This document shows, one piece after another, positions 1-8,049 of a DNA stretch of 64,000 nucleotides. The stretch is from Streptomyces sp. NBC_00178 (lineage in GTDB: Bacteria > Actinomycetota > Actinomycetes > Streptomycetales > Streptomycetaceae): contig NZ_CP108143.1 of NCBI RefSeq assembly GCF_036206005.1, positions 2,728,001-2,792,000 of the forward strand, in the 5' to 3' direction. The position numbers and the translations under genes are program-made. Numbering within the stretch: position 1 is the first letter of the stretch; the number at the start of each line of letters is the position of its first letter. The notes under the pieces were generated by a model, which saw nothing but the letters and a program-made list of their open reading frames with translations, did not search any database and was not told the origin of the DNA.

Positions 1-469
1 GCTGCGGGAGGCGGGTGCCCGGGCGTGGCTCGGGGACCGTACGGGGTGCGAACAGGCGATCGGCCGGGCCCGCACGGCGTTCGGCCGGGGGCCGTGCGAC
101 GCGGACCCGGAGTGGATGAGCTTCTTCCGGGAGGCGGAGCTCGAACTGCTGGAGGCGCAGTGCTGGTCCGCCCTGGGCGACTGGCCGAGGGCCGCACGCC
201 ACGCCCGGCGGGCCACCCGGCTGCAGGACCCGCACTTCACCCGGAACCTCGCGCTGTACCGGGCCCAGCTGGCCGGTGACCTGGCGCGCGCGGGCACGGC
301 GGACGAGGCGGCGGCCGCGGGGCACCAGGTGCTGGATCTGCTCGACCGGGTCCAGTCCTCCCGTATCAGGGGGATGCTGGCGAGCGCCGTACGCGTGCTG
401 AGGCCGCGCGGCGGCCCGGAGGTGGCGGCGCTGCTGGCCCGTTACGAGGAGCTCCCGCCCAGCGCCTGA
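1..469 (+). CDS. C-terminal part of a TPR-containing regulator (5' end outside window)
   Basis: The reading frame is open from base 2 and ends at 467-469, so only the last 155 or so residues are here. The protein is helical and alanine/leucine-rich, with repeated patterns such as LLEAQCWSALGDWPRAARHARRA and LYRAQLAGDLARAGTADEA. These are typical of degenerate tetratricopeptide units in Streptomyces XRE/TPR regulators, in which a helix-turn-helix precedes a long TPR tail. The DNA-binding part, if present, is outside the window. It converges on the histidine phosphatase gene. The TPR assignment is by pattern only, and which regulator subfamily it belongs to cannot be decided from this fragment. 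Confidence 0.6.
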   Translation, partial: LREAGARAWLGDRTGCEQAIGRARTAFGRGPCDADPEWMSFFREAELELLEAQCWSALGDWPRAARHARRATRLQDPHFTRNLALYRAQLAGDLARAGTADEAAAAGHQVLDLLDRVQSSRIRGMLASAVRVLRPRGGPEVAALLARYEELPPSA

Positions 470-485
470 GCCGGCCTCCGCCGGC

Positions 486-533
486 CCCGGCGCGCGTGAG
501 CGGTCCCGATCCCGGCGCGCGTGAGCGGTCCCG
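486..533. repeat. Two-copy 25-bp tandem repeat between convergent genes
   Basis: A 23-base unit beginning CCCGGCGCGCGTGAGCGG occurs at 486-508 and again, unchanged, at 511-533, with a period of 25 bp. It lies just after the TPR gene and is probably slippage-derived. No function is evident. Confidence 0.8.
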
Positions 534-613
534 CGAGCCCCGGCTCCGGTGCGCGAGATCCGTCCCGCCCCGCCGTGGAGCGCCGGGGCGGGGGCCCGGC
601 TACGGGACAGCCC

Positions 614-1210
614 TCAGCGGTCCAGGTGACCCGTGTCGTTCCAGCGTTCCAGGGCGGGAAGGCCGTACGCCCAGCCGAGCACCGACAGCGAGGTCGGCTC
701 CAGGCGGATCCGCGCGGCGAAGGACACGTCCTCGCCCAGCCACCGCGCGCCCAGGGCCCGCAGGATGTGCCCGTGGGCGAAGACCAGCACGTCGCGGTCG
801 GAGGACCGCGCCCACGCCACGACCTCGTCGGCCCGGGCCGCGAGCTCGGCCGTCGTCTCGCCGCCGGGGACCCCGTCGCGCCAGATGAGCCAGTCGGGCC
901 GGTCCGCCTTGATCTGCGCGGGGGTCAGGCCCTCGTAGTCGCCGTAGTCCCACTCCATGAGCGCGTCCCACGGCTCGGCGCGGTCCCCGAAGCCCGCGAG
1001 TGCGCACGTCTCGGCGGCCCGGACGAGCGGGCTGGTCCGCACCTCCACCCCGGGCAGGCCTCCCCAGGGCTGCCGGTGCAGCCGCTCGCCGAGCAGCTTG
1101 GCGCCCTCACGACCGGCGTCGAGGAGGGGGATGTCGGTCCTGCCGGTGTGATTGCCCTGCACCGACCACTGTGTCTGGCCGTGCCGGGCGAGCAGGATGC
1201 GCGGTGCCAT
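614..1210 (-). CDS. Histidine phosphatase family protein (phosphoglycerate-mutase-like)
   Basis: 198 aa. The N-terminus has the catalytic RHG signature ([11 protein letters not shown], catalytic His about residue 9). The second catalytic His is in VFAHGHILR near residue 140. An Arg in RTSPLVRA and the Glu in [10 protein letters not shown] complete the usual phosphate pocket. Family members are cytoplasmic monoesterases acting on sugar phosphates, nucleotides or cofactor intermediates; the substrate here cannot be named. The ATG at 1210 is chosen because GGGAGA lies about 6 nt upstream and the RHG motif follows directly; the frame stays open further upstream but without family-like sequence. 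It is divergent from the PAP2 gene. Confidence 0.85.
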   Translation of the reverse strand: MAPRILLARHGQTQWSVQGNHTGRTDIPLLDAGREGAKLLGERLHRQPWGGLPGVEVRTSPLVRAAETCALAGFGDRAEPWDALMEWDYGDYEGLTPAQIKADRPDWLIWRDGVPGGETTAELAARADEVVAWARSSDRDVLVFAHGHILRALGARWLGEDVSFAARIRLEPTSLSVLGWAYGLPALERWNDTGHLDR

Positions 1211-1522
1211 ACGGCTCTCCCTGAAAAATACTGAGATCCGATGATCCGGGGACCCTAGGATCTGACGGGTCCGGGACAGCGGTGTCCGGGACAGCTTCGG
1301 AGCGGCGATCGCGGGCAACCGGTGGGGGACGGATGCGGGCGAGGGCCCCGCTCCATCATCCCGCACATGCTCCACGGGCAACCCGCGGGGCGGTCCCGGC
1401 GTCCCTCCCCTCGCACGAGCAGGGGCGTTCGCAGGGGGCGCCCCCGGGGGAGAACAAGGCACACGACCGCCGTACGGTTGAACGCCCGCCGTCGACCGCA
1501 TGAACCTGGGGAGAGCCACCGG
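1211..1522. promoter_or_regulatory. Divergent intergenic region, histidine phosphatase / PAP2 genes
   Basis: About 310 bp with no convincing gene. It must hold promoters for both flanking genes. An A-rich patch (AAAAATACT, about 1226-1234) near the phosphatase start is the only AT-rich spot. No reliable -35/-10 pair or operator could be assigned. Confidence 0.35.
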
Positions 1523-2470
1523 ATGCCGCACGCCACCACCGCGACACCGTCCTCCGGTCCCCGGCCCCGTTGGTGGACGGAGCTCCCGCTGATAGCGGTG
1601 GTGTACGGGCTGTACTCGGCGGGACGGCTCCTGGTCAGGGAGGACGTGCCCGCGGCCGTGGAACACGGGCTCGCGATACTCCGCCTGGAGAAGTCACTCC
1701 ACCTGAACGCCGAGCACCCCCTCAACCGGCTGCTCACCGCCCACCCCTCCCTGGGCATACCCGCCGACTTCGCGTACGCCTCACTGCACTACCTCGTCAC
1801 CCCGGCCGTGCTGATCTGGCTGTTCCGCCGCCGGACCGCGGTCTACCGCGCGGCCCGCACCTGGCTGATGACCTCCACGCTCCTCGGCCTCGTCGGCTTC
1901 ACGCTGATGCCGACCTGCCCGCCCCGGCTGCTCGACGCCCACCACGGTTTCGTCGACACGATGGCCCAGTACAGCGCGTACGGCTGGTGGGGCGCCGGCG
2001 CGAGCGCCCCGCGCGGACTCAGCGGAATGACCAACCAGTACGCGGCGATGCCGAGCCTCCACGTCGGCTGGGCCCTGTGGTGCGGCGTGCTGCTGTGGCG
2101 CCACGGCCGCCACCCGCTCGTCCGGGCGGCCGGCGTCGCCTACCCCCTGCTCACCGTCCTCGTCGTCATGGGCACGGCCAACCACTATTTCCTCGACGCC
2201 GTGGCCGGTGCCGCCGTGATGGCCGTGGGTGCGCTGCTGACCAGGCCGTTCATGTGGATCGCGGACGGCGTGAAGGGCAGGGTCGCGGCCCTGTTCGCCC
2301 GGCCCCCGGCCGTCGCCGTCCCCATGAGATCCACGATTGTCAGTGACGGATGCAAGACTTCCGCGGGTGAGCGAATACCCGGCAGGCGGACCCCCTCCGC
2401 AGATTCCATTGACGCGAGCACCGGCTTCGCGGCCCAGGCCAGCGACGACGCTCCGGCAGCGGCTCGCTGA
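1523..2470 (+). CDS. PAP2 / Aur1-like membrane phosphatase-transferase
   Basis: 315 aa with about six hydrophobic helices. The signature [13 protein letters not shown] (about residue 175) followed by [10 protein letters not shown] supplies the two catalytic histidines and Asp of the PAP2 superfamily, in the Aur1/inositol-phosphotransferase-like branch common in actinobacteria. Such enzymes dephosphorylate or transfer lipid-phosphate head groups at the membrane; the substrate is unknown. The ATG at 1523 has GGGGAGAG 6-7 nt upstream. The last 45 or so residues (after [10 protein letters not shown]) are polar and unlike a PAP2 tail. They are encoded in DNA that also encodes the start of the nuclease gene in another frame, an overlap of 134 bp. 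Confidence 0.85.
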   Translation: MPHATTATPSSGPRPRWWTELPLIAVVYGLYSAGRLLVREDVPAAVEHGLAILRLEKSLHLNAEHPLNRLLTAHPSLGIPADFAYASLHYLVTPAVLIWLFRRRTAVYRAARTWLMTSTLLGLVGFTLMPTCPPRLLDAHHGFVDTMAQYSAYGWWGAGASAPRGLSGMTNQYAAMPSLHVGWALWCGVLLWRHGRHPLVRAAGVAYPLLTVLVVMGTANHYFLDAVAGAAVMAVGALLTRPFMWIADGVKGRVAALFARPPAVAVPMRSTIVSDGCKTSAGERIPGRRTPSADSIDASTGFAAQASDDAPAAAR

Positions 2471-3551
2471 GCTGCGCGGACCGTCCGTCGCGCCGCATCC
2501 GCTCGACGCACGCGCCCTGGCCGCGCTCGCCGCGAACCCGGGGTGCAGGCGACGCGCGCTGCTCGACGGCGCGGGTGTCGACAAGGCCGGGCTGGCCACC
2601 GCTCTCGGCTCGGGCGCCACGTTCGGCCAGTCGCAGTTCGCGTTCGTCCGGGGCAACGCCTTCGAGGCGAAGGTCAAGGCGGACGGCGGCACGGAGCTGC
2701 TGCGCCTGCTCTTCGAGCGCCTCGGTGACGGGGCGGACTCCCCCGGTGAGGCCTCGGTCCCCGACCTGACGGCCGCCGGGCCCGAGGGACGGGCCGCGCG
2801 TACGGCGCTGGCGCTCCGGGAGGCCACCGAGGCCGGCGGCTGGGCGCTGCTGGACCATCCGATGCTGGCCCTGGAGGTGGCGGGCTCCCCCGCCTATCTG
2901 GAACCCGACGCCGTGGTGGTGCACCCCGACGGCACCTGGACGGTCGTCGAGATCAAGTCCTTCCCCATGATCGACGCCTCGGCGGACGCCGCGAAGGTCG
3001 GAGCGGCCGCCCGCCAGTCCGCCGTCTACGTCCTCGCCCTGGAGCGGGTGGCCGCGGTGACCGAGGGCGCCCGGGTCGGGCACCGGGTCCTGCTGGTCTG
3101 CCCGAAGGACTTCTCCAACCTGCCGACCGCCTCGGTCGTGGACGTGCGCAAGCAGCGCGCCGTCACCCTGCGCCAGCTGACCCGGCTCACCCGCGTCGAG
3201 GACATCGCGGCGGCGCTCCCCGAGGGCACGACCTTCGCCCCCGACCGCACCCCCGAGGAGCTCGGCACCGCAGTGGAGGCGGTCCCCGCGGCGTACGCAC
3301 CAGAGTGCCTCGCCGCCTGCGAGCTGGCCTTCCACTGCCGGGCGAAGGCACGGGAACGGGGCGCGGTGGAGTCACTGGGCCGGAGCGTGCGGGGCGAGCT
3401 CGGGGGCCTGACGACCGTCGCCGGGGTGCTGGCCGCCGCGGCCGGCAAGGAGGGCGACCCCGCCGACCCGACGGTCGCGGCCCTGCGCCGGGCCGCCGCG
3501 CTGCGGGCCGAAGCACTCGGGAGCGCGAGGGACGGCGCCGCATGTCGCTGA
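2337..3551 (+). CDS. Fe-S cluster RecB/Cas4/Dna2-like nuclease
   Basis: 404 aa from the TTG at 2337. It shows the ordered PD-(D/E)XK nuclease motifs of the RecB/Cas4/Dna2 group: GNAFE (about 107-110), His in LDHPML (174), Asp191 in EPDAVVV, EIK (205-207) and QxxxY (Q227-Y231). Four cysteines frame the core in the Fe-S pattern of AddB, Cas4 and Dna2: Cys70 in NPGCRRR, then Cys324-x3-Cys328-x5-Cys334 (CLAACELAFHC). The expected activity is metal-dependent DNA end processing. The start is uncertain: GTG at 2343 or 2367 and TTG at 2409 are alternatives, none has a good ribosome site, and no start codon lies between 2410 and Cys70. The gene must therefore overlap the PAP2 gene. The next gene overlaps its 3' end. 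Confidence 0.8.
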   Translation: MSVTDARLPRVSEYPAGGPPPQIPLTRAPASRPRPATTLRQRLAELRGPSVAPHPLDARALAALAANPGCRRRALLDGAGVDKAGLATALGSGATFGQSQFAFVRGNAFEAKVKADGGTELLRLLFERLGDGADSPGEASVPDLTAAGPEGRAARTALALREATEAGGWALLDHPMLALEVAGSPAYLEPDAVVVHPDGTWTVVEIKSFPMIDASADAAKVGAAARQSAVYVLALERVAAVTEGARVGHRVLLVCPKDFSNLPTASVVDVRKQRAVTLRQLTRLTRVEDIAAALPEGTTFAPDRTPEELGTAVEAVPAAYAPECLAACELAFHCRAKARERGAVESLGRSVRGELGGLTTVAGVLAAAAGKEGDPADPTVAALRRAAALRAEALGSARDGAACR

Positions 3552-5161
3552 TCACCACACTGGCCCGGCTCGAGGCGGTGGACAGCGGGCGGGCCCAGCC
3601 GCTGGCGACCGTGCGCCACCGCCATCTGGCCGACGAGCCGCTCGTGCTCGTGCCGTTGACCACCGCCGGTGAGGCCGGCGCCCCGCTCGGCGCGCTCGTC
3701 GGCACGGACCGCGCGGCGCCCCGGCTGCTGGTGGTGGCACAGCCGCGCGACCGCGACCTGCGGTTCGCCTTCCTCGCCGAACTGGCCGAGGCGGTGCTCC
3801 CGCACATCGAGTCCCACGCGGACGCCGTCGAGCCCGCCGAGCGCGCGGAGACCGATCCGGAGACCGGCAAGAAGGTCAAGGTCGAGGTCGAACTCTGCTC
3901 GGACGCTGCCCAGCTGGTGGTTCCCAGCCGGGCGGGCATCGACTTCGTGCGGCTGCTCGGCCGGTCCATGCGCTTCCGCCGCACGGTGGAGGACGACCCG
4001 GACACGCCGTATCCGGCACCCGCCCGCGTGCCCCTGCTCGGGCGCTGGCTGACGCACTACGGCGAGCGGGCGCGGGTCCCCGGTTCGTCGCTGCTGCTCG
4101 CCACGACCGATCTGCTCAACCGCCACTGGGCGACGGGGCAGAGCAGCCTGGAGGACCAGCACCTCGGCGCGCTGCTCGCCTGGGTCGACCCGCCGGCCGG
4201 CGCGTCCGGGGCGGAGGCGGCGCTGCGGGCGGAGCTGGACCGGGACCGGGCCGGCCAGCTGGTCTGGCCCCCGGCGGGTCCGGCGACGGACCCGGCGTTC
4301 GACAACAAGCTGCTGGCACCCGCGATCGAGCGGTTCGACCGGGCGCGCACGGCGCTCGCGGCGGCCGAGGACGGCCTCTCGGCCGACGCCCGGCTCGGCG
4401 AACTGGCCGCCGCCGAGCGGGACATCAGGTCGCTCCTCTCCGGGGTGCTGCTGCCCACGTGGGACGCCGTGTGGCGGGGGCTGGACCTGCTGCGGGAGCT
4501 TCCGGAGGGGTCCAGGGCCGAGGACCGCTGGACGCGGGACCGCTGGTCCTTCACCGCGCACCGGGACCGTGTGCGCGCGGGTGAGCCGCCGCAGCCGCGC
4601 CGGGACGACGCGGTGACGGCGGCGCAGAAGCTGGCCTCGCGGGAGACGGCGCAGGCCCAGCTGGACGCCCAGGAGGCTCTGGACGACCCGCTGGTGCTCG
4701 CCGGGCGCCGGCTCGCGGGCGAGGCGTTCGTCGGGGAGGTGACGGAGGTGCGGATGGCGTACAGCGAGTCGAAGCGGCCGTCGCCGCGCCCGCTGGTCAC
4801 CGTGCGCACCACCGAACGCCCGCATCTCGGCGAGCGGACCAAGGTGTACCGCTCGCTGGAGGGCAAGCCGCAGACGGCGGAGTTCGCGGGGCACGCCGAG
4901 GCGGCGGACTCCGGGGGCGCGCAGGACGCGGAGGCCGTGCACCTCGTCCTGCGGATCACCGACCGCATGGGGCGCGGCAAGGAGCCCGCCCCGGGTTCGC
5001 TGCCCGAGCCGGGCGACCGGATCGCCTGGACCCTGTTCGAGCACGACCAGCGGGGCGGCCCGAAGCTGCCCGACCCGGACGACACCCCGTGGACGCACGG
5101 CGGCCCGCCCGGCGGACCGCCGGAGCAGCCCGACCCCGTGACCGCGGAGGACCTCCTGTGA
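3542..5161 (+). CDS. Unrecognised protein between Fe-S nuclease and SF1 helicase
   Basis: 539 aa, start ATG 3542, overlapping the nuclease stop by 10 bp and overlapping the helicase start by 4 bp. I do not recognise a family. The N-terminal 150 residues are mixed alpha/beta, the middle (about 240-400) is Ala/Glu/Arg-rich and probably helical, and the C-terminal part (about 400-520) alternates short strand-like stretches (FVGEVTEVRM, LVTVRTT, VHLVLRITDRMG, GDRIAWTLFEHD). That last part looks like a beta-barrel or OB-like module. The last 25 residues are Pro/Gly/Asp-rich and disordered. Dna2 and Upf1-like helicases carry a beta-barrel before the helicase core, so this protein may supply the missing barrel or act as a bridge between the two enzymes. 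That is inference from position and strand pattern only. Confidence 0.7.
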   Translation: MSLITTLARLEAVDSGRAQPLATVRHRHLADEPLVLVPLTTAGEAGAPLGALVGTDRAAPRLLVVAQPRDRDLRFAFLAELAEAVLPHIESHADAVEPAERAETDPETGKKVKVEVELCSDAAQLVVPSRAGIDFVRLLGRSMRFRRTVEDDPDTPYPAPARVPLLGRWLTHYGERARVPGSSLLLATTDLLNRHWATGQSSLEDQHLGALLAWVDPPAGASGAEAALRAELDRDRAGQLVWPPAGPATDPAFDNKLLAPAIERFDRARTALAAAEDGLSADARLGELAAAERDIRSLLSGVLLPTWDAVWRGLDLLRELPEGSRAEDRWTRDRWSFTAHRDRVRAGEPPQPRRDDAVTAAQKLASRETAQAQLDAQEALDDPLVLAGRRLAGEAFVGEVTEVRMAYSESKRPSPRPLVTVRTTERPHLGERTKVYRSLEGKPQTAEFAGHAEAADSGGAQDAEAVHLVLRITDRMGRGKEPAPGSLPEPGDRIAWTLFEHDQRGGPKLPDPDDTPWTHGGPPGGPPEQPDPVTAEDLL

Positions 5162-6492
5162 CAGCCGTGACCGACCCGGGCGCCGCCGCCGCGGAAGCGA
5201 CCGCCGCGATCCTCGGTGACACTCTGCGCGGCACGTCGCGCGGCATCGTGGTGGACTCCCCGCCGGGCGCGGGCAAGTCGACGCTGGTGGTGCGTGCCGC
5301 GCTGGAGCTCGCGGCGGCCGGACGCCCTCTGATGGTGGTCGCGCAGACCAACGCCCAGGTGGACGACCTGGTGCTGCGGCTGGCGGAGAAGGCCCCGGAC
5401 CTCCCGGTGGGCCGCCTGCACAGCAGCGACTCCGATCCGTACGACAAGGCGCTGGACGGCCTGGACCACGTGCGGAAGTCGGCGAAGGCGGCGGATCTGG
5501 CCGGACTGGACATCGTGATCTCGACGGCGGCCAAGTGGGCCCACGTGAAGAACGTGGAGCCGTGGGGGCACGCGATCGTCGACGAGGCGTACCAGATGCG
5601 GTCGGACGCCCTGCTGGCCGTGGCCGGGCTGTTCGAGCGGGCGCTGTTCGTCGGGGACCCGGGGCAGCTCGATCCCTTCTCGATCGTGGGCGCGGACCAG
5701 TGGGCCGGCCTGTCGTACGACCCCTCGGCGAGCGCCGTCTCGACGCTGCTCGCCCACAACCCCCAGCTGCCCCAGCACCGCCTGCCGGTGTCGTGGCGGC
5801 TCCCGGCGTCGGCGGCCCCGCTGGTCTCGGGCGCCTTCTACCCGTACACGCCCTTCCGCAGCGGGACGGACCACGGCGACCGGCGGCTGTCGTTCGGTGT
5901 GCCCTCGGACGGGTCGGGCCCCGACCGGGTGCTGGACGAGGCCGCGGAGTCCGGGTGGGGGCTGCTGGAGCTCCCGGCCCGGCACACCCCGCGTACGGAC
6001 CCGGAGGCCGTGCGGGCGGTGGCCCTGGTGGTGCGCAGGCTGCTGGACCGGGGCGGCGCGGCGACGAGCGAGCGCGGCCCGGACCCGGTTCCGGTGACGG
6101 CGGAGCGGGTCGCGGTCGGCACGGCCCACCGCGACCAGGCGGCGGCGGTACGGGCCGCGCTGGCCGAGCTGGGTGTGACGGGTGTGGCGGTGGACACGGC
6201 GAACCGGCTCCAGGGCCGTGAGTTCGACGTGACGGTGGTCCTGCATCCGCTGTCGGGCCGCCCGGACGCGACGGCGTTCCACCTGGAGACGGGCCGGCTG
6301 TGCGTGCTCGCCTCGCGGCACCGGCACGCGTGCGTGGTGGTCTGCCGGGAGGGGGTGGCCGACCTGCTGGACGAGCACCCGTCGACGGAGCCGGTCCAGC
6401 TGGGCGTGACGGTGAAGTTCCCCGACGGCTGGGAGGCGAACCACGCGGTTCTGGCGCATCTCGCCGAGCATCGCGTGCATTGGTCGCCCTGA
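5158..6492 (+). CDS. SF1 (Upf1/Dna2-like) helicase
   Basis: 444 aa. The GTG at 5158 overlaps the previous TGA (GTGA) and has GGAGG at 5146-5150, so translational coupling is likely. All core SF1 motifs are visible: Walker A SPPGAGKST (34-42), motif Ia VVAQTNAQ, Walker B/motif II VDEAY (141-145), motif III FVGDPGQLDP (about 164-173), motif IV-like SWRLP, motif V DTANRLQGREFD and motif VI-like RLCVLASRHRHA. The SPPGAGKS P-loop and GDPGQL motif III favour the Upf1/Dna2-like SF1B branch, which moves 5' to 3', over UvrD/Rep. Motif VI has ASRHRH where classical members have TRA. At 444 aa it is a bare motor, with no nuclease domain of its own. Confidence 0.85.
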   Translation: MTAVTDPGAAAAEATAAILGDTLRGTSRGIVVDSPPGAGKSTLVVRAALELAAAGRPLMVVAQTNAQVDDLVLRLAEKAPDLPVGRLHSSDSDPYDKALDGLDHVRKSAKAADLAGLDIVISTAAKWAHVKNVEPWGHAIVDEAYQMRSDALLAVAGLFERALFVGDPGQLDPFSIVGADQWAGLSYDPSASAVSTLLAHNPQLPQHRLPVSWRLPASAAPLVSGAFYPYTPFRSGTDHGDRRLSFGVPSDGSGPDRVLDEAAESGWGLLELPARHTPRTDPEAVRAVALVVRRLLDRGGAATSERGPDPVPVTAERVAVGTAHRDQAAAVRAALAELGVTGVAVDTANRLQGREFDVTVVLHPLSGRPDATAFHLETGRLCVLASRHRHACVVVCREGVADLLDEHPSTEPVQLGVTVKFPDGWEANHAVLAHLAEHRVHWSP

Positions 6493-6565
6493 TCCTGGGC
6501 AGCGCTCTTGCGCCCGGCTGGACAATGGAAGGTGGCCGTCCGGCCGCACGAGGAAGGAACACCAC

Positions 6566-6907
6566 ATGGCACAACCCGAGCGGAACGAGCGGCAGAGGCT
6601 GCGTCCGGCGCCGCTGCTCTTCGAGCCGTCCGCGGCGGCAGCCGACCCGGAACACTTCTTCGACCTGGAGTCGATGGACGATCCGAAGGAGCTGCTGGCC
6701 CGCGCGACGGAGCTGACGCTCGCCTTCCGGGCGGCCACCGACCGGGCCGTGGAGTTCCAGGCCGTGGCGGCCGCCCAGCTCGCCGATCCGCGCAGGTTCG
6801 ACCGGCTGACCGCCGCCGACATAGCGGAGCGGGCGGAGTGGACCGAGGACTACGCCAAGAAGATGATCGAGTTCGGCAGATCCCTGCTGGACAACCCCGC
6901 GCCCTGA
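6566..6907 (+). CDS. Small conserved hypothetical protein downstream of the helicase
   Basis: 113 aa, acidic and helical, with no membrane segment. The ATG at 6566 follows GAGGAAGG by about 9 nt. The sequence has an N-terminal linker (LRPAPLLFEPSAA) and a helical body (LFRAATDRAVEF-type segments, ending DYAKKMIEFGRSLLDN). I recognise no domain, though the style is that of conserved Streptomyces hypotheticals. It starts 73 bp after the helicase on the same strand, so it could be the fourth gene of that operon or have its own promoter in the gap. No function is assigned. Confidence 0.65.
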   Translation: MAQPERNERQRLRPAPLLFEPSAAAADPEHFFDLESMDDPKELLARATELTLAFRAATDRAVEFQAVAAAQLADPRRFDRLTAADIAERAEWTEDYAKKMIEFGRSLLDNPAP

Positions 6908-6959
6908 CCGCGCCGCCCCGGGACCCCGGCCGCCGGCCGGACGGGGGCGGTCCCGGCCG

Positions 6960-7195
6960 CGTGCCGACCGGTGGACGTGACGACCGTGCACGTGACGGCG
7001 GTGACGACGGGTGCACGTGAGGACGGGTGCGCGCGACGACCGGTGCACGCGACGACCGGCTGCTGTGACGGCTGTGACGCGGGACACCGGGTGCGCTCAA
7101 GGGCAGTGCCCGTGACGGCTGCGACGCGTGACAACGGGTGTACGCGGGGGCGGTGCACGTGACGGCCGTACGCGTGACGGCGGGTACACCCGTGG
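6960..7195. repeat. Degenerate GTGACG-rich repeat region
   Basis: Within the 385-bp gap 6908-7292 there is a run of imperfect short units built on GTGACG(G/A)C and GTGCACG (for example around 6974, 6991, 7000, 7065, 7110, 7158, 7176). Spacing is irregular, roughly 8-30 bp. The region is not a CRISPR because there is no fixed repeat length or spacer. The frames that stay open across it are repeat artefacts. The rest of the gap holds the leader of the next gene. Confidence 0.6.
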
Positions 7196-7292
7196 CATAT
7201 GCCGTCGGGCAAGATACTCCGTCCGTGTTCGCCCTGTCCGGCTTTCCGCGACTCTCGGGAACGGAAGCGTCACGCCCGGTAGACATGACGAC

Positions 7293-7979
7293 ATGAGCGC
7301 TTGGCTGAGTGACGAAACGACCCTGCGGACCGGTGCCGACCCGCGCCAGGGGGTGGACATCTTCACGCTGCTGCGGGAGCGGGCCGGCGACCGGGCCGCT
7401 CAGGTCACCGCCTCGGGGGCCGCGTGGCTGGCCGGCGCGTCGGCCTACCCCCGCAGCACACTGTCCCGGTGGGAGGCCAGCCCCGGCTCCCCGGGCGTGC
7501 TGCCGTGCGGATCCTCGTTCGACATCGTGAACGTCCCCGCGCTGTTCGGCCGGCGCATGCTGGAGCGGCTCTGGGCCGAGGGCCCCGGATCCGGCCCGGT
7601 CGCCACACACCGGGGCCGGATGCTGCTGTTCGCCTCGCCGGGCACCGCCCAGCGGCTCCCGTCCCTGCTGGCCTGGGAGGAGTGGGGCACCGGCTCCGGA
7701 GACGGCACCCGGGAGCAGCAGGGCGCCCTGCCCCCCGTGCTCTGCCACGGCGCGGGCGACGCGGTCACCGTCCCGCCGCTGGCCGGTGGCGCGGGAGCCG
7801 GCGGACCCCGCTGGGTGGTCGCCCCGGACACCCGCAACCCCTGGCTGCCGGGGCCGGACGTGCTTCTGTGGGCGTGCGTACGTGTGGGCAGGTCGGCGGC
7901 CCCGTCGACCACCGGATATTCGATTTTTCCTCCCGCCGATCCGGGTGCTAATGTCTACGACGTCACCAGGCGCCGTTAG
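7293..7979 (+). CDS. Conserved actinobacterial protein, primase/polymerase-N-like
   Basis: 228 aa from the ATG at 7293. Recognisable blocks are SRWEASPGSPGVLPCGSSFDIV (about 48-70), GPVATHRGRMLLFASPGTAQRLP, LPPVLCHGAGDAVTVPPL and RWVVAPDTRNPWLPGPDVLLW. They recall short Streptomyces proteins often labelled bifunctional DNA primase/polymerase N-terminal-like. I see no complete DxD/His catalytic set, so activity is doubtful. The reading frame ends ADPGANVYDVTRRR, and its stop (7977-7979) lies inside the tRNA-Lys gene, overlapping it by 10 bases. The tRNA promoter must therefore sit inside this coding region. A weak start context (no strong SD) leaves an upstream start possible. Confidence 0.65.
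   Translation: MSAWLSDETTLRTGADPRQGVDIFTLLRERAGDRAAQVTASGAAWLAGASAYPRSTLSRWEASPGSPGVLPCGSSFDIVNVPALFGRRMLERLWAEGPGSGPVATHRGRMLLFASPGTAQRLPSLLAWEEWGTGSGDGTREQQGALPPVLCHGAGDAVTVPPLAGGAGAGGPRWVVAPDTRNPWLPGPDVLLWACVRVGRSAAPSTTGYSIFPPADPGANVYDVTRRR
7949..7954 (+). promoter_or_regulatory. Candidate -10 box for tRNA-Lys copy 1
   Basis: TAATGT fits the Streptomyces TAnnnT pattern. It lies 15 nt before the mature tRNA 5' end, inside the coding region of the preceding gene. The other two tRNA-Lys copies have a TAnnnT box at the same distance. No convincing -35 was found. Confidence 0.45.
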
Positions 7980-8043
7980 CTCAGTTGGTTAGAGCAGCTG
8001 ACTCTTAATCAGCGGGTCCGGGGTTCGAGTCCCTGACGGCGCA
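7970..8043 (+). tRNA. tRNA-Lys(CTT), copy 1
   Basis: 74 nt folding into a full cloverleaf. The acceptor stem GCGCCGT (7970-7976) pairs with ACGGCGC (8036-8042), with discriminator A at 8043. The D arm starts GCTC. The anticodon stem is GCTGA/TCAGC with loop CTCTTAA and anticodon CTT at 8004-8006. The T arm is CGGGG-TTCGAGT-CCCTG. CCA is not encoded. It is identical to the copies at 37037 and 41810. Confidence 0.97.
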
Positions 8044-8049
8044 CAGACG

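Noticed and set aside
2337-6492. AddAB/RecBCD or type I restriction system
   Set aside because: The helicase is a bare SF1 Upf1/Dna2-like motor without nuclease fusion, there is no Chi-recognition-type second helicase and no methylase or specificity subunit.
3026-7087. Very long open frame on the minus strand opposite the nuclease-helicase genes
   Set aside because: It is low-complexity Arg/Pro/Ala sequence, a mirror of high-GC third positions; the plus-strand genes have complete catalytic motifs.
6960-7195. Possible CRISPR array
   Set aside because: Repeated words are 6-8 bases, spacing is irregular and no cas gene is near. The Cas4-like protein at 2337 belongs with a helicase, not with cas1/cas2.
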